The translations under genes and the position numbers were made by a program. Positions 16,718-25,514 of a stretch of DNA of 64,000 nucleotides are shown piece by piece. Every line of letters starts with the position of its first letter. Position 1 is the stretch's first letter. This stretch comes from Sulfolobaceae archaeon. Its GTDB lineage: Archaea > Thermoproteota > Thermoprotei_A > Sulfolobales > Sulfolobaceae. The stretch spans positions 62,001 through 126,000 of the forward strand of contig JAPNVD010000005.1 in the NCBI GenBank assembly GCA_026627305.1, in the 5' to 3' direction. The notes under the pieces are model-generated. The model saw nothing but the letters and a program-made list of their open reading frames with translations. It was not told where the DNA came from and did no database searches.

Positions 16718-17521
16718 CTATGTCAGGATTTTAACCCTTCTTGCAGTGTCCAAATCATAATCTATAATCCCCTTCCTCACGTAAACAGTACCCTCAAAGA
16801 AGATCTTAGCTCCCTCTTTCAATTCCGTGAACCTGATCCTAAAGCTAGTAGCAAACCCAGACCCTACATCATAAATTACAGGTAAAGAGAAAGGTTTTAA
16901 GGACCTTCTTATCTCCAGAACGCCTTCATAATACCTCTCTTCTAGGACTTCGCCAAAATCAGTACATTCAACAATCTTAAAGGTATAAGGAATACCTTTA
17001 AAAGTACCCTCTAAAACCCTATTAGCCTTTAATGACTTGAAGTCTTCATAATCTAGTGTTTCTATCTCCTCATCATTAACTACATCTAACGCTTTGGTCA
17101 CGCCGTTTTTCCTTAACCTCAACAGCTTTTCGTAATAGCTATTATTAAATGTCAAGAAATCCATATCCTTGGCTTCTGAAGGATTATAGAGGAGACTGCC
17201 TGTAATACCTACATCACCCTTAGAATTCAGGGCATCAAGGAACTCGGTTACATGTTTAGGCAGGTTACTGAGCTCAAATGGATCCAGTATTTCAGAATCT
17301 TTTAGGGGAACTAGAGGTACCTCAAATCCTATTTGCTTTACATATTTTAGCAGCTCTGGAAACTTCTGCTTAATTAAGGCAATACTATCGCTTAACCTCT
17401 TTATCTTCATACCGTTGAAATACCTAATTATAGCTACAGCAAATCCCTCAGGGTGATAACAACCTTTAACAGCCCAAATACCTCCCCTATACTTCAGCAT
17501 ATAACCCTCTACAAGATTCAT
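16718..17521 (-). CDS. Predicted nucleotidyltransferase (COG1665-like)
   Basis: A predicted cytosolic nucleotidyltransferase of the polymerase-beta superfamily. The signature is DVGITGSLLYNPSEAKDMDF at about 103-122, a G-S-x-n-D-x-D arrangement with two metal-binding Asp residues. An N-terminal domain (1-95) and a beta-rich C-terminal domain (200-267) flank it. No tested substrate is known to me. Likely cotranscribed with moaB, and divergent from an FAD oxidoreductase across only 34 bases. Confidence 0.7.
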   Translation of the reverse strand: MNLVEGYMLKYRGGIWAVKGCYHPEGFAVAIIRYFNGMKIKRLSDSIALIKQKFPELLKYVKQIGFEVPLVPLKDSEILDPFELSNLPKHVTEFLDALNSKGDVGITGSLLYNPSEAKDMDFLTFNNSYYEKLLRLRKNGVTKALDVVNDEEIETLDYEDFKSLKANRVLEGTFKGIPYTFKIVECTDFGEVLEERYYEGVLEIRRSLKPFSLPVIYDVGSGFATSFRIRFTELKEGAKIFFEGTVYVRKGIIDYDLDTARRVKILT

Positions 17522-17555
17522 TAATTTTTAATCTGAATCTGGACTTTTGAATTGA

Positions 17556-18581
17556 TTGTTGAAGACAGTCATAATAGGTGGAGGAATAGTAGGTAGTGTA
17601 CTATATAGGTTACTTAAAGAAACAGGAGATGAAGTAATAGTAGTGGACAATAGATCTAAGGCATACTTTCAAACCCTTATACTATCCCTTCTCCTAAAAG
17701 GTAAAGATATAGAGCTCGCCAAAGAAAGCCTGAGGTTATACAGGAGGTTTAATATACCATTATATCCCTTCACCTCTTATACCATAGGCGGAAAAATTGA
17801 TGAAAAGACAATAGAGGAATGGAAAGAGGCTGGGGCTGAAATAGAGGAAAAATACGTTGATTGGCTCAACGTCAGTGCCATAGTGTCTAATAACTCTGAT
17901 TGGTTAGTACATGTTAGCAAGCTTATACGTTCAACTCCATTTATTAAAGGTAATGCGAAGGTTATAGTTAAGGATGAGGGAAAGAAAACAGTTGTAACTA
18001 TCGATAATAAGGAATATAATTTTGATAGAGTAATACTAGCGGCTGGGCCTTGGAATAGTTATATAGCAGAGGGTATAAGGATTCCAACGAAGTCCTACTA
18101 CTGTTGGGCTTTATTGGTTTACAACAATAAAGGAAAAATTTATGATAAGGCTATAATTTATGATTACGAGCTGAGGTTCTACTCGAGACCGTTTTTAGGC
18201 ATAGGATTGCCCTTCTGGGTTGTAGGGGATGGGAAAGCTATACCGTCTGAACCAGATCCTAAGAAGAGGATAGTGCCATGTGATGAGAAACTGTTAATTG
18301 AAAGGGTTAGGAAGAGGTTAGGGAAATTCACTAAGCTTTACAGAAGGGGGAGTTATTGTGAAGCTACACCAGATATGAGACCTGCCTATGGAATCCTAGC
18401 TGATAACCTATATTACGCTGGCGGGTTAAACGGTTATGGTGCTGAAGTTGGACCAGGTCTAGCTATGTTACTCTTTAGACTACTGAAAGAGAACTATGAG
18501 GAAAAAGAATACTTATTAAGCAGATTTAAGGACGTAAAGGATTTTGAAATCCAGGACCTAGAACCTCACGAACTATTGTAG
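17556..18581 (+). CDS. FAD-dependent oxidoreductase, DAO/DadA type
   Basis: A cytosolic flavoprotein of the D-amino-acid/glycine oxidase family. The dinucleotide-binding motif GGGIVGSVLYRLLKETGDE is at residues 8-26 and VVDNRS closes the first Rossmann strand. The C-terminal FAD segment is LYYAGGLNGYGAEVGPGLA (about 288-306). The length (341) is short for the family because the substrate domain is compact. TTG at 17556 is the only start that keeps the whole GGG motif. The substrate may be an N-methylated or D-amino acid; the sequence does not decide. The end overlaps the next convergent gene by 16 bases. Confidence 0.82.
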   Translation: MLKTVIIGGGIVGSVLYRLLKETGDEVIVVDNRSKAYFQTLILSLLLKGKDIELAKESLRLYRRFNIPLYPFTSYTIGGKIDEKTIEEWKEAGAEIEEKYVDWLNVSAIVSNNSDWLVHVSKLIRSTPFIKGNAKVIVKDEGKKTVVTIDNKEYNFDRVILAAGPWNSYIAEGIRIPTKSYYCWALLVYNNKGKIYDKAIIYDYELRFYSRPFLGIGLPFWVVGDGKAIPSEPDPKKRIVPCDEKLLIERVRKRLGKFTKLYRRGSYCEATPDMRPAYGILADNLYYAGGLNGYGAEVGPGLAMLLFRLLKENYEEKEYLLSRFKDVKDFEIQDLEPHELL

Positions 18582-19009
18582 ATCTCTAAATGCTTCCTCA
18601 CAATCTCTTCTATACTCAAACCGTTTTCATTTATTTCCAAGTGCTCTTTCTGTTTACTCTTGCAGTTCTCACAATCGTATAACACCCAGGCTCCAACAAA
18701 CTTCCAATCGATGAACTGTTCATAAGCCCTCCATCCCCAGAACTGGGTCAGCCTCTCTGCTACTTCTAATCTCTTTGTAGGGAAAGCAACGAATCTAGCT
18801 AACTTCAAATAGAATGGCCTTAGCTTTTCTAAGTAGCTTGGGGGCAGCAAAACAGACGTTGGTTCTTGAAATTCATCTATATCACTTACCTTTACGACTT
18901 CTATTACACCTTCCTCGTTTACATATACTCCAGCGTTCCTATAATCCGCAAAGACGTCGTCGAGATACTCCCAAGATTTGGGTTTACTACCTAATAATAA
19001 GCTCATCAT
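18566..19009 (-). CDS. Hypothetical protein, 147 aa
   Basis: Not recognised. Soluble, with several aromatic residues (AERLTQFWGWRAYEQFIDW) and a lone C-x2-C in YDCENCKSKQ (about 112-121) that might bind metal with partners elsewhere. A minus-strand TATA (AATTTTATAACT, centred near 19038) is 29 bases before the ATG, so the mRNA is probably leaderless. It overlaps the FAD oxidoreductase end by 16 bases. Confidence 0.6.
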   Translation of the reverse strand: MMSLLLGSKPKSWEYLDDVFADYRNAGVYVNEEGVIEVVKVSDIDEFQEPTSVLLPPSYLEKLRPFYLKLARFVAFPTKRLEVAERLTQFWGWRAYEQFIDWKFVGAWVLYDCENCKSKQKEHLEINENGLSIEEIVRKHLEIYNSS

Positions 19010-19052
19010 TACAATAAAGTTTAAACCCAGATAGTTATAAAATTAAAAACAA

Positions 19053-19102
19053 ATGATGAAGTGACGGTTTCCTGTATCGATGAAGAACGTTTCCCAGACT
19101 GA
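19053..19102 (+). ncRNA. C/D box sRNA (2'-O-methylation guide)
   Basis: The boxes occur in correct order and spacing. A perfect C box ATGATGA (19053-19059) is followed by a 12-base guide (19060-19071), a D' box CTGT (19072-19075), a C' box TCGATGA (19077-19083), a second guide (19084-19098) and a D box CTGA (19099-19102). The total of 50 bases is normal for archaeal C/D sRNAs, which pair with rRNA or tRNA and direct methylation of the base paired to the fifth guide position before D or D'. A plus-strand TATA (AGTTTAAACCC, 19017-19027) lies about 26-30 bases before the C box. It lies in a 93-base gap between minus-strand genes. Confidence 0.72.
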
Positions 19103-19759
19103 TCAGATAATCCTCGTAAGTAATATAAGGACAACTAATGTAGTAATTGGAACTGAGATGTTATCGTCTAAGCCCTTTAACCTTTCCACAACTGTTGCAA
19201 TTATCCCCGAGATCAAACCAGGTATTGATAACAAAAAATACCCTATAATGGTTGAAAATATAAGCATACCAACACTGCCCCAAAAACCCTTAATTCTCTT
19301 ATGGTAGACATAGTTACGAATGATCCCAGTTATGCCATCACCTATACTCATGAACAATAATGGCAATAAGGCAATATAGATGGTCGGGGGATCCCATACC
19401 CTATAGATTAACCAATAAACTAAAAGTATTGAGCCAAAGGAGATAGTGAAATAAACTTCACCTTTATTGTCCTTTTCCTGAAACCAATAGAGATATTTAT
19501 GTCTTCTATGGAGCAACAGATAAACGGTTAACGCGTAAGAAAGTATTATTGGTATTAATGGAGACGAAAAGAGATATGGCATGAGTATTGCAACAACTCC
19601 ACCAGCAAGGATGTGAATAGATTTTCTAGCTACATAACTGTTGGTCTTCTTATATATTATCCTGGAGATGAAGATAACTACAAATGCCACCCAAACGGTT
19701 AACACTAGCCCCCATATTATGTCAGTAAGTGTGATATACATAACAGAAGTGTATTCCAT
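19103..19759 (-). CDS. Polyprenol/dolichol kinase-like membrane protein (SEC59/VTE5 type)
   Basis: An integral membrane protein of the CTP-dependent polyprenol kinase/CDP-diacylglycerol synthase-like group, likely phosphorylating a lipid alcohol such as dolichol. About seven hydrophobic segments. Conserved polar motifs are [13 protein letters not shown] (about 42-54) and [20 protein letters not shown] (about 137-156) followed by GFWGSVGML, typical of the family. The length (218) fits. Dolichyl phosphate carries glycans for N-glycosylation in Sulfolobales; that role is inferred. Its 3' end abuts the C/D box sRNA on the other strand. Confidence 0.75.
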   Translation of the reverse strand: MEYTSVMYITLTDIIWGLVLTVWVAFVVIFISRIIYKKTNSYVARKSIHILAGGVVAILMPYLFSSPLIPIILSYALTVYLLLHRRHKYLYWFQEKDNKGEVYFTISFGSILLVYWLIYRVWDPPTIYIALLPLLFMSIGDGITGIIRNYVYHKRIKGFWGSVGMLIFSTIIGYFLLSIPGLISGIIATVVERLKGLDDNISVPITTLVVLILLTRII

Positions 19760-19944
19760 GCTTTTATAAAAATATCTGATATTTTTTATCTATTAGTCTT
19801 TATAAATAATTACTGTAATTATGTGAATCAATTAATTAGCAATTGTTATTAACTTGTATAAACTTTAGGCTTCGGTGTTTATATCTTACTGTTTTGTATT
19901 TTTATTAATCGAAACTTTTTTGAACCTACTATAAAAGTATATAA

Positions 19945-20655
19945 ATGATGATCATGAATTTTTATGATGTTATAAAAAGGGCCAAAGAGGAGGGGAGAAG
20001 AAAACTATTGGAGCATGAGGCTTTTGAGCTTATGAACTCCTTTGGTCTACCAGTACCCAAATTCGGGCTCGCTAGAAGCCCTGATGAGGCTGTAACTATT
20101 GCATCAAAGATCGGCTTTCCCATAGTATTAAAGATAGTAAGTCCAGATATAATTCATAAAAGTGATGTTGGAGGAGTAGTCCTAAACCTAAAGGATGAGG
20201 ATGAGGTTAGAAAAGGATTTGAACAGATAATGAACAACGTTAAGAAAAACGCACCTAGTGCAAAGATTGAGGGAGTACTAGTCCAAGAAATGGTGCCCGA
20301 GGGTTTAGAGGTCATCGTAGGTAGTACTAGGGATAGGATATTCGGTCCTGTTGTGATGTTTGGTCTTGGAGGTATTTTCGTTGAGATATTAAAAGATGTT
20401 TCGTTAAAGATAGCTCCTGTAACTGAAGTTGATGTTGATGATATGATGGGAGAAATAAAATCTGGTAGAATCCTAGTTGAAGGTTATAGGGGCATGGCAC
20501 CTAGAGATATAAAAGCAATAAAAGAAATCGTAACTAAGGTTTCTGATATAATGATAGAAGTACCTGAAATCAAGGATATAGATTTAAACCCAATTATGCT
20601 TTATGAAGAGAATAGAGGAGCTAAGGTAGCAGATGCGAGAGTGTTATTGGGGTGA
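19945..20655 (+). CDS. ADP-forming acyl-CoA synthetase, beta (ATP-grasp) subunit
   Basis: Half of an archaeal acid-CoA ligase that turns acyl-CoA, ADP and phosphate into acid, CoA and ATP. This subunit carries the ATP-grasp domain: LEHEAFELMNSFGLPVPKF near the N terminus, IVLKIVSPDIIHKSDVGGV (about 61-79) with the His that takes part in phosphoryl transfer, and DLNPIMLYEE near the C terminus, the usual metal/ATP segment. The length (236) fits separate beta subunits. Its stop lies just upstream of the alpha start, so the two are coupled. The starts ATG 19945, 19948 and 19954 cannot be told apart. Confidence 0.88.
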   Translation: MMIMNFYDVIKRAKEEGRRKLLEHEAFELMNSFGLPVPKFGLARSPDEAVTIASKIGFPIVLKIVSPDIIHKSDVGGVVLNLKDEDEVRKGFEQIMNNVKKNAPSAKIEGVLVQEMVPEGLEVIVGSTRDRIFGPVVMFGLGGIFVEILKDVSLKIAPVTEVDVDDMMGEIKSGRILVEGYRGMAPRDIKAIKEIVTKVSDIMIEVPEIKDIDLNPIMLYEENRGAKVADARVLLG

Positions 20656-20660
20656 TAGGA

Positions 20661-22085
20661 ATGGTTGACTTGTATAGATTGTTTAACCCCAGAGGAATAG
20701 CAATAGTTGGGGCATCAAGAGAACCTAATAAGATAGGCTCCGTCATATTGAGGAATTTAATAGAAGCTGGATATGAAGGAAAGATCTATCCAATAAATCC
20801 GAACGCTCAGGAGATAATGGGATTAAAAGCATATCCGAGTATTTCTGCAGTTGAAGGTACAGTAGATGTTGCAGTTATATCTGTTCCAGCCCCTAAAGTC
20901 CCTGACGTTATAGAGGATGCTGGAAAAGCAGGGGTAAAGTTTGCTGTAGTAATCGCCTCAGGATTTAAAGAAGTAGGCAACGTAGCTTTAGAGGAAGAAG
21001 TCGTTAAGAGGGCTAAGAAATACGGTATGAGAGTGGTAGGTCCTAATGTATTTGGTTATGTCTACACACCCTCGAAGATAAACACCACGTTTGGTCCTAA
21101 CGATATAATCCCCGGAAATGTGGCATTTATCTCACAAAGCGGTGCTTTAGGAGTAGCCTTAATGGGTACGGCATCAGTAGAAGGACTAGGAATATCTGCA
21201 ATAATAAGCATTGGAAATAAGGCTGACCTTGATGATTCTGACTTCATAGAGTACTTAGGCGATGATCCAAACACTAACCTAATCCTAATATATATGGAAG
21301 GGATATCTGAAGGGCAGAGGTTCATGGAGGTAGCGTCAAAGGTATCTCTAAAGAAGCCAATAATTATCATAAAGTCAGGGAGGAGTGAAGCGGGAGCTAG
21401 GGCAGCTGCAAGCCATACAGGTTCATTAGCAGGGAATTACTCGTTATATAAGAGTGCGTTCAGGCAATCAGGAATACTACTAGCTGAAACGATAGAGCAA
21501 GCCTTCGATTGGGCAAAAGCTTTAGCTTGGAACCCGTTACCTAAAGGCGATAACGTTGTTATTATAACTAACGGTGGTGGAGCTGGAGTTCAAGCTACAG
21601 ATGCCCTGGCTGACTACGGCATTACTTTGAGGAGGATCTCTGATACTTTGGCTGCAAACCTTAAGCAGATATTACCGCCTTTTGCCTCGCTAGGAAACCC
21701 AATAGATTTAACAGGGCTAGCTAATGCAGAATGGTATTACCAGTCCATATCGTTAGCGTTAGACGATCCAAATGTCGATTCACTAGTGGTAATTTACTGC
21801 AGGACTGGGATGACTGATCCTAAGGAAATAGCTGGCGCAATTAAAGATGCGTTAAAGAGCTCTAAGAATAGGAAGCCTATAACCGTAGCGATGATAGGTG
21901 GAGAAGCGGAATATGAGGCTATGAGAGAGTTGACTAGAGAGCATATCCCAACTTATCCAACCCCAGAAAGGGCTTCTGCGAGTATGGGTGCTATTTATAG
22001 GTATTACTATGCTAAGAAGTATGTTGAAGAAAGGCTAAAAGAGTTAGATAAAAAGAAGCTAACTGCTTTAGAGAGAATAAGATAG
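20661..22085 (+). CDS. ADP-forming acyl-CoA synthetase, alpha subunit
   Basis: The CoA-binding and phospho-His subunit of the same enzyme. It opens with the CoA-binding Rossmann domain (RGIAIVGASREPNKIGSVIL), then IAFISQSGALG-type succinyl-CoA-synthetase motifs (residues near 150-165), and AAASHTGSLAGNYSLYKSAF (about 244-263), where the His is the phosphorylated catalytic residue. GTG at 20652 is also in frame, but GGTGAT at 20651-20656 is a good ribosome site for ATG 20661. The subunits are separate genes in the order beta-alpha. The acid used (acetate, aryl acetate or branched acids) is unknown; IorAB later in the window makes aryl-CoAs that such enzymes use. Confidence 0.88.
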   Translation: MVDLYRLFNPRGIAIVGASREPNKIGSVILRNLIEAGYEGKIYPINPNAQEIMGLKAYPSISAVEGTVDVAVISVPAPKVPDVIEDAGKAGVKFAVVIASGFKEVGNVALEEEVVKRAKKYGMRVVGPNVFGYVYTPSKINTTFGPNDIIPGNVAFISQSGALGVALMGTASVEGLGISAIISIGNKADLDDSDFIEYLGDDPNTNLILIYMEGISEGQRFMEVASKVSLKKPIIIIKSGRSEAGARAAASHTGSLAGNYSLYKSAFRQSGILLAETIEQAFDWAKALAWNPLPKGDNVVIITNGGGAGVQATDALADYGITLRRISDTLAANLKQILPPFASLGNPIDLTGLANAEWYYQSISLALDDPNVDSLVVIYCRTGMTDPKEIAGAIKDALKSSKNRKPITVAMIGGEAEYEAMRELTREHIPTYPTPERASASMGAIYRYYYAKKYVEERLKELDKKKLTALERIR

Positions 22086-22121
22086 ATAATTTTGTTTAAG
22101 TGATACGTTTCTATTTATTTT

Positions 22122-23288
22122 ATGGAATTAGGTACTGTATTTTTACAGGGTTCTAAGAAAGTACTCCTTTTAGGTTCATCAGGTCTATTAAAGCTTGTTG
22201 GCTTAAAGGCCCACGAGCTCTCTTTAGAGGTCATTAACATAAGCAGTTATGATCTCTCTCCTGCCTCGCAAATAGCCCATAGAAAATACATATCTGACCT
22301 AAATAACATAGAGACTATAGCGAGCCTCATAAAGAGGGAAAGCCCTGAGGTAATTATTGCAGATCTTGAGGAGGTTGATCCTAAGGAAATAATAGAGATA
22401 GAGAACGAGGGTTACAGAATTTATCCTAACTCATCTAGCCTAAAGTTCATAATAGATAAAAACAAGACAAGAGAGTTAGCCCTTAGTTCTACCTCACTTA
22501 AGATACCTAAGTTTACGATAAATGATAAAGCTGATGAAGTGTTTGAGTCCTGTAAAAAACTAGGCTTTCCTTGCGTTTTGAAGCCAAATAGACCTGGAGA
22601 GATGAATACTATTATTGTGAACAACGAAGAGGAACTTAAAGAAGCTATCAAAAAGTTACCACAAACACAGATAATAGCTGAGGAATATATAGCACCAGTA
22701 AAGGAAATAGCGGTCTTCTTCTTTAACTATTTATACAACGGGATAAACACGTTAGTTCTAGACCCAGTGGAATATCAAAGGAAAGGAGAGTACTTCATGG
22801 AAGCATGGATGCCTGCAAATATATCAGGTGAAGAAGTGAAGAAACTTACTAGCGCTACGGAAGAAGTAGCTAAGAATATGAAGACGATAGGAGGCTTCTT
22901 TATAACGTACTTTATAGATAAAAATAACGATATTTATATTAACGATATAAATTACGCACTATCCGAATTAGCCCTAGTAACGGAAGGCGGATATATGTGC
23001 AATGTCTTCGAGCTATTGCTGAGGTCATCATTGGAGTTACCATTGTCCAGTACCAGAACAACTTGTTCTGCTGCAATGCATTTACTAATCTCAACTATCA
23101 ATAAATGGTCACCTACTTACGTTAATATCGATAGGGTTTATTCCATTGAGAACACTCGTTTAATACTTTTTGGAGAGCCAAAGGTCTATGATGGCAAAGC
23201 AATTGGTGCTGTAATATCTACGGATTTAGATCCCAATAAGGCTAGAGAGAAGGCTAGAATAGCAGCCTCGATGTTCTTAATCCTATAA
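22122..23288 (+). CDS. PurT-like ATP-grasp protein with lost metal ligands
   Basis: Resembles formate-dependent GAR transformylase (PurT, purine step 3) along its length: [20 protein letters not shown] (13-32), ASQIAHRKY (48-56), GFPCVLKP (148-155) and a PurK/PurT C-terminal domain. The length (388) matches PurT. But the glycine-rich ATP loop after VLKP reads NRPGEMN instead of the usual SSSGKGQS-type loop, and the two Mg-binding Glu residues (E. coli E267, E279) fall at T262 and N274 by my hand alignment. It may be a non-catalytic paralogue or act on a different substrate. It follows the acyl-CoA synthetase by 36 bases and overlaps the convergent deacetylase-fold gene by 6 bases. Confidence 0.7.
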   Translation: MELGTVFLQGSKKVLLLGSSGLLKLVGLKAHELSLEVINISSYDLSPASQIAHRKYISDLNNIETIASLIKRESPEVIIADLEEVDPKEIIEIENEGYRIYPNSSSLKFIIDKNKTRELALSSTSLKIPKFTINDKADEVFESCKKLGFPCVLKPNRPGEMNTIIVNNEEELKEAIKKLPQTQIIAEEYIAPVKEIAVFFFNYLYNGINTLVLDPVEYQRKGEYFMEAWMPANISGEEVKKLTSATEEVAKNMKTIGGFFITYFIDKNNDIYINDINYALSELALVTEGGYMCNVFELLLRSSLELPLSSTRTTCSAAMHLLISTINKWSPTYVNIDRVYSIENTRLILFGEPKVYDGKAIGAVISTDLDPNKAREKARIAASMFLIL

Positions 23289-24335
23289 GTTATGTATCTC
23301 CTTTAACCTCTTCACCACATCTTTTACCCTATCCCAAACGAAATTTGAAGAGGTCGTCTTTTCCTGATCATGTAGTACCTCAAATTCGATATCATAAATC
23401 CCCGCTATTTCTGCAGTAGTAATTGCCCATTCTCTAGCTGTAGCGTCATAAGAATACCCACCGCCTCCTGTCATAAGTAGCCTTCCGTTTGAATACTTAT
23501 GAGCTAGATCATGAAGGCTTTTCACTACCTCTAAGTAGCCATGAGTGGAAAGCTTTAGCCCCACTAATGGATCAGTAAAGTGGGAATCACCGCCGTTCAT
23601 TATTACTACTACTTCCGGTTCAAATCTTTTAACGGCAGGAATAACTATCTCATTGAACGCATACAAATACGCATCATCTCCAGTTCCCGGTGGTAATGGT
23701 ATATTAATTGTAAATCCTTTTCCTTTACTCTCCCCTATCTCATCAACGTTACCGCTCCCTGGGAAGAAGTTTCTATGAAACATATGTAGCGATATCTTAA
23801 GGGATTTAGGATCATCACGCAATAACTCCTGAGTCCCATCACCGTGATGACCATCTATATCAACAAGTGCTATCCTATTGAACTTCTCCTCTCCTATTTT
23901 TATCGCTAAGGCTAAATCATTAAAGACACAAAATCCTGAAGCCTTATCTCTCTTTGCATGATGAAACCCACCTCCCAGGTTAATTACATGATTGTATTTC
24001 TCTTCCATCAATAGCCTCATAGCATATACAGTGCCACTAGTTCTAACTAGTGCTCCTTCAAATATCCCTTTAAATGCTGGTGTATCTCCTTCATCTAGCA
24101 AGCCTGAGCCCTTTTCATCCATCCTCTTAACGAACTCTACATACTCTTTATCATGAACTAAGTAAAGCAGTTCCTCTGGTATTAAGGGAGGTTCTAATAT
24201 GTCAATCGTCAGAAATGCACTTCTCTCTTCTAGAAATTTTTTAGCCATGAATTCCCTAATTGATTTAAACGGATGATCTCCTGGAAACGAATATAGGGAA
24301 TATCTATCTGACCATATAAATGCGGTTTTATGCAA
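23283..24335 (-). CDS. Histone-deacetylase-fold (AcuC-like) amidohydrolase
   Basis: A zinc amidohydrolase of the arginase/deacetylase fold, removing acetyl groups from lysines or polyamines. All key residues are present: the His pair in [20 protein letters not shown], zinc ligands in [11 protein letters not shown] (Asp and His) and GGDSHFTDP (Asp), and the catalytic Tyr in GGGGYSY. The length (350) fits the family. It starts at TTG 24335, about 25 bases from a TATA on the minus strand. Possible targets are acetylated chromatin proteins or acetylpolyamines; the neighbouring acyl-CoA synthetase hints at acetate metabolism as for AcuC. Divergent from the CBS gene. Confidence 0.88.
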   Translation of the reverse strand: MHKTAFIWSDRYSLYSFPGDHPFKSIREFMAKKFLEERSAFLTIDILEPPLIPEELLYLVHDKEYVEFVKRMDEKGSGLLDEGDTPAFKGIFEGALVRTSGTVYAMRLLMEEKYNHVINLGGGFHHAKRDKASGFCVFNDLALAIKIGEEKFNRIALVDIDGHHGDGTQELLRDDPKSLKISLHMFHRNFFPGSGNVDEIGESKGKGFTINIPLPPGTGDDAYLYAFNEIVIPAVKRFEPEVVVIMNGGDSHFTDPLVGLKLSTHGYLEVVKSLHDLAHKYSNGRLLMTGGGGYSYDATAREWAITTAEIAGIYDIEFEVLHDQEKTTSSNFVWDRVKDVVKRLKEIHNL

Positions 24336-24352
24336 GATCTCTTCTCTATGCT

Positions 24353-24366
24353 AACTTTAATACTAT
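24353..24366. promoter_or_regulatory. Shared TATA element of the deacetylase and CBS genes
   Basis: ACTTTAATACTATT is the main AT-rich element in the divergent gap. It is about 25 bases from the TTG at 24335 on the minus strand and about 28 bases from the ATG at 24387 on the plus strand. One TBP site may therefore drive both genes. Confidence 0.4.
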
Positions 24367-24386
24367 TAAAAATATAAATGATAATG

Positions 24387-25514
24387 ATGAGTGTTAGAGA
24401 ACTAGTTGAAGAACCGGAAATAATTACATCCCCTCAAGATAAGCTAAGTGATATAATAGGAAAGATGAGGGAGAAGAAGCAGTGGGTAATCCCAGTAGTT
24501 AAGGATAAGAAGCTCTATGGGATTTTCTCATATAAGGATTTACTAGCTAGGAGGATATCTCTGGAGACCCGTATTGGAACTTTGATGAGCCCTTCAGTCT
24601 CACTTAGCATAAACGATGATCTTACTAGGATAATTGCTAAGTTCTACACCTCAAATAGTAGGGCAATACCAGTGGTGGATGAGAAAAAGAGATTCCAAGG
24701 TATGATAACAAGAGAAGGATTATTGAAATACTTGTTAGAATCAGGACAAATAGATCCAGCGTGGAAAGTTAGAGAATATATGTCCTCTCCTGCAATAACC
24801 ATTGAAGCAGAAGAAACTGTGGCAAGAGCTAGATGGATAATGACGAGAGATAATATAACCAGATTGCCCGTAATGGAAAACGGAAAGCTAGCAGGGATCA
24901 TTACTACGAAGGATATAGTCGATAAACTGTATTCCTTTAGCGGGAGGAAAAGATCATCAATATTAACTGAAGAGGAGAGGATTGTAGCTATGCCAGTGAA
25001 GGAAATCATGGTTTACCCAGTTATCACTGTAACTGGAGGTATAAGCTTAAAGAACGCTGTAAGTACGTTATTAAATAAAGGGATCTCAGGAATGCCTGTA
25101 GTGGAAGGAGAAAACGTTGTTGGAGTTATAAGCGGTATTGATATCATAAAGGCAGTATCTAAGAAATATGAAATCAGCGTGCCTATAGAAGCAAAGCTGA
25201 CAAGAGACCTTAGAAGCTCCGATACCAAGGCGTTAATAGATGGTATAGTCGAACGTTATATGGGCAAGTTGGAGAAGTTGGTGGATGTAATGTCGTTTAA
25301 AGTATCTTTCAAGGAAGAGGCTAAAAGCCAGGATAAGAAGTACTATAAAGTCACAATAAAGGTTTCAACGAAGCTGGGTAACTTCGTTACAAGGGATAGC
25401 GATTGGGATCCTGCAGTGGCTGTAAAAAGGGCAATAGAAGCTCTAGAGAATAGGCTAAAAAGATATATAAGGAAAGTTGAAGAATCTCAAAAAAGACCGC
25501 CGAAGGAGGAGTAA
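24387..25514 (+). CDS. Four-CBS protein with HPF-like C-terminal domain
   Basis: Four CBS motifs in two Bateman pairs (about 1-115 and 125-260; for example VIPVVKDKKLYGIFSYKDL and GMPVVEGENVVGVISGIDI), which in other proteins bind adenine nucleotides. The C-terminal 105 residues (from LTRDLRSSDTKALI) are mixed alpha/beta with a pattern like ribosome hibernation factors: KYYKVTIKVSTKLGNFVTRD then AVKRAIEALENRLKRYIRK. A CBS-containing ribosome hibernation factor (Dri) is known from Pyrobaculum, as I recall, so this may park ribosomes when energy is low. Start ATG 24387 suits the TATA; ATG 24378 is also in frame. GGAGGAG before the stop serves the nitrilase gene. Confidence 0.8.
   Translation: MSVRELVEEPEIITSPQDKLSDIIGKMREKKQWVIPVVKDKKLYGIFSYKDLLARRISLETRIGTLMSPSVSLSINDDLTRIIAKFYTSNSRAIPVVDEKKRFQGMITREGLLKYLLESGQIDPAWKVREYMSSPAITIEAEETVARARWIMTRDNITRLPVMENGKLAGIITTKDIVDKLYSFSGRKRSSILTEEERIVAMPVKEIMVYPVITVTGGISLKNAVSTLLNKGISGMPVVEGENVVGVISGIDIIKAVSKKYEISVPIEAKLTRDLRSSDTKALIDGIVERYMGKLEKLVDVMSFKVSFKEEAKSQDKKYYKVTIKVSTKLGNFVTRDSDWDPAVAVKRAIEALENRLKRYIRKVEESQKRPPKEE

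Noticed and set aside
16718-17521. Nucleotidyltransferase and moaB as a dedicated cofactor operon
   Set aside because: The two genes may be cotranscribed, but no other molybdopterin gene is near, so a pathway link is not supported.
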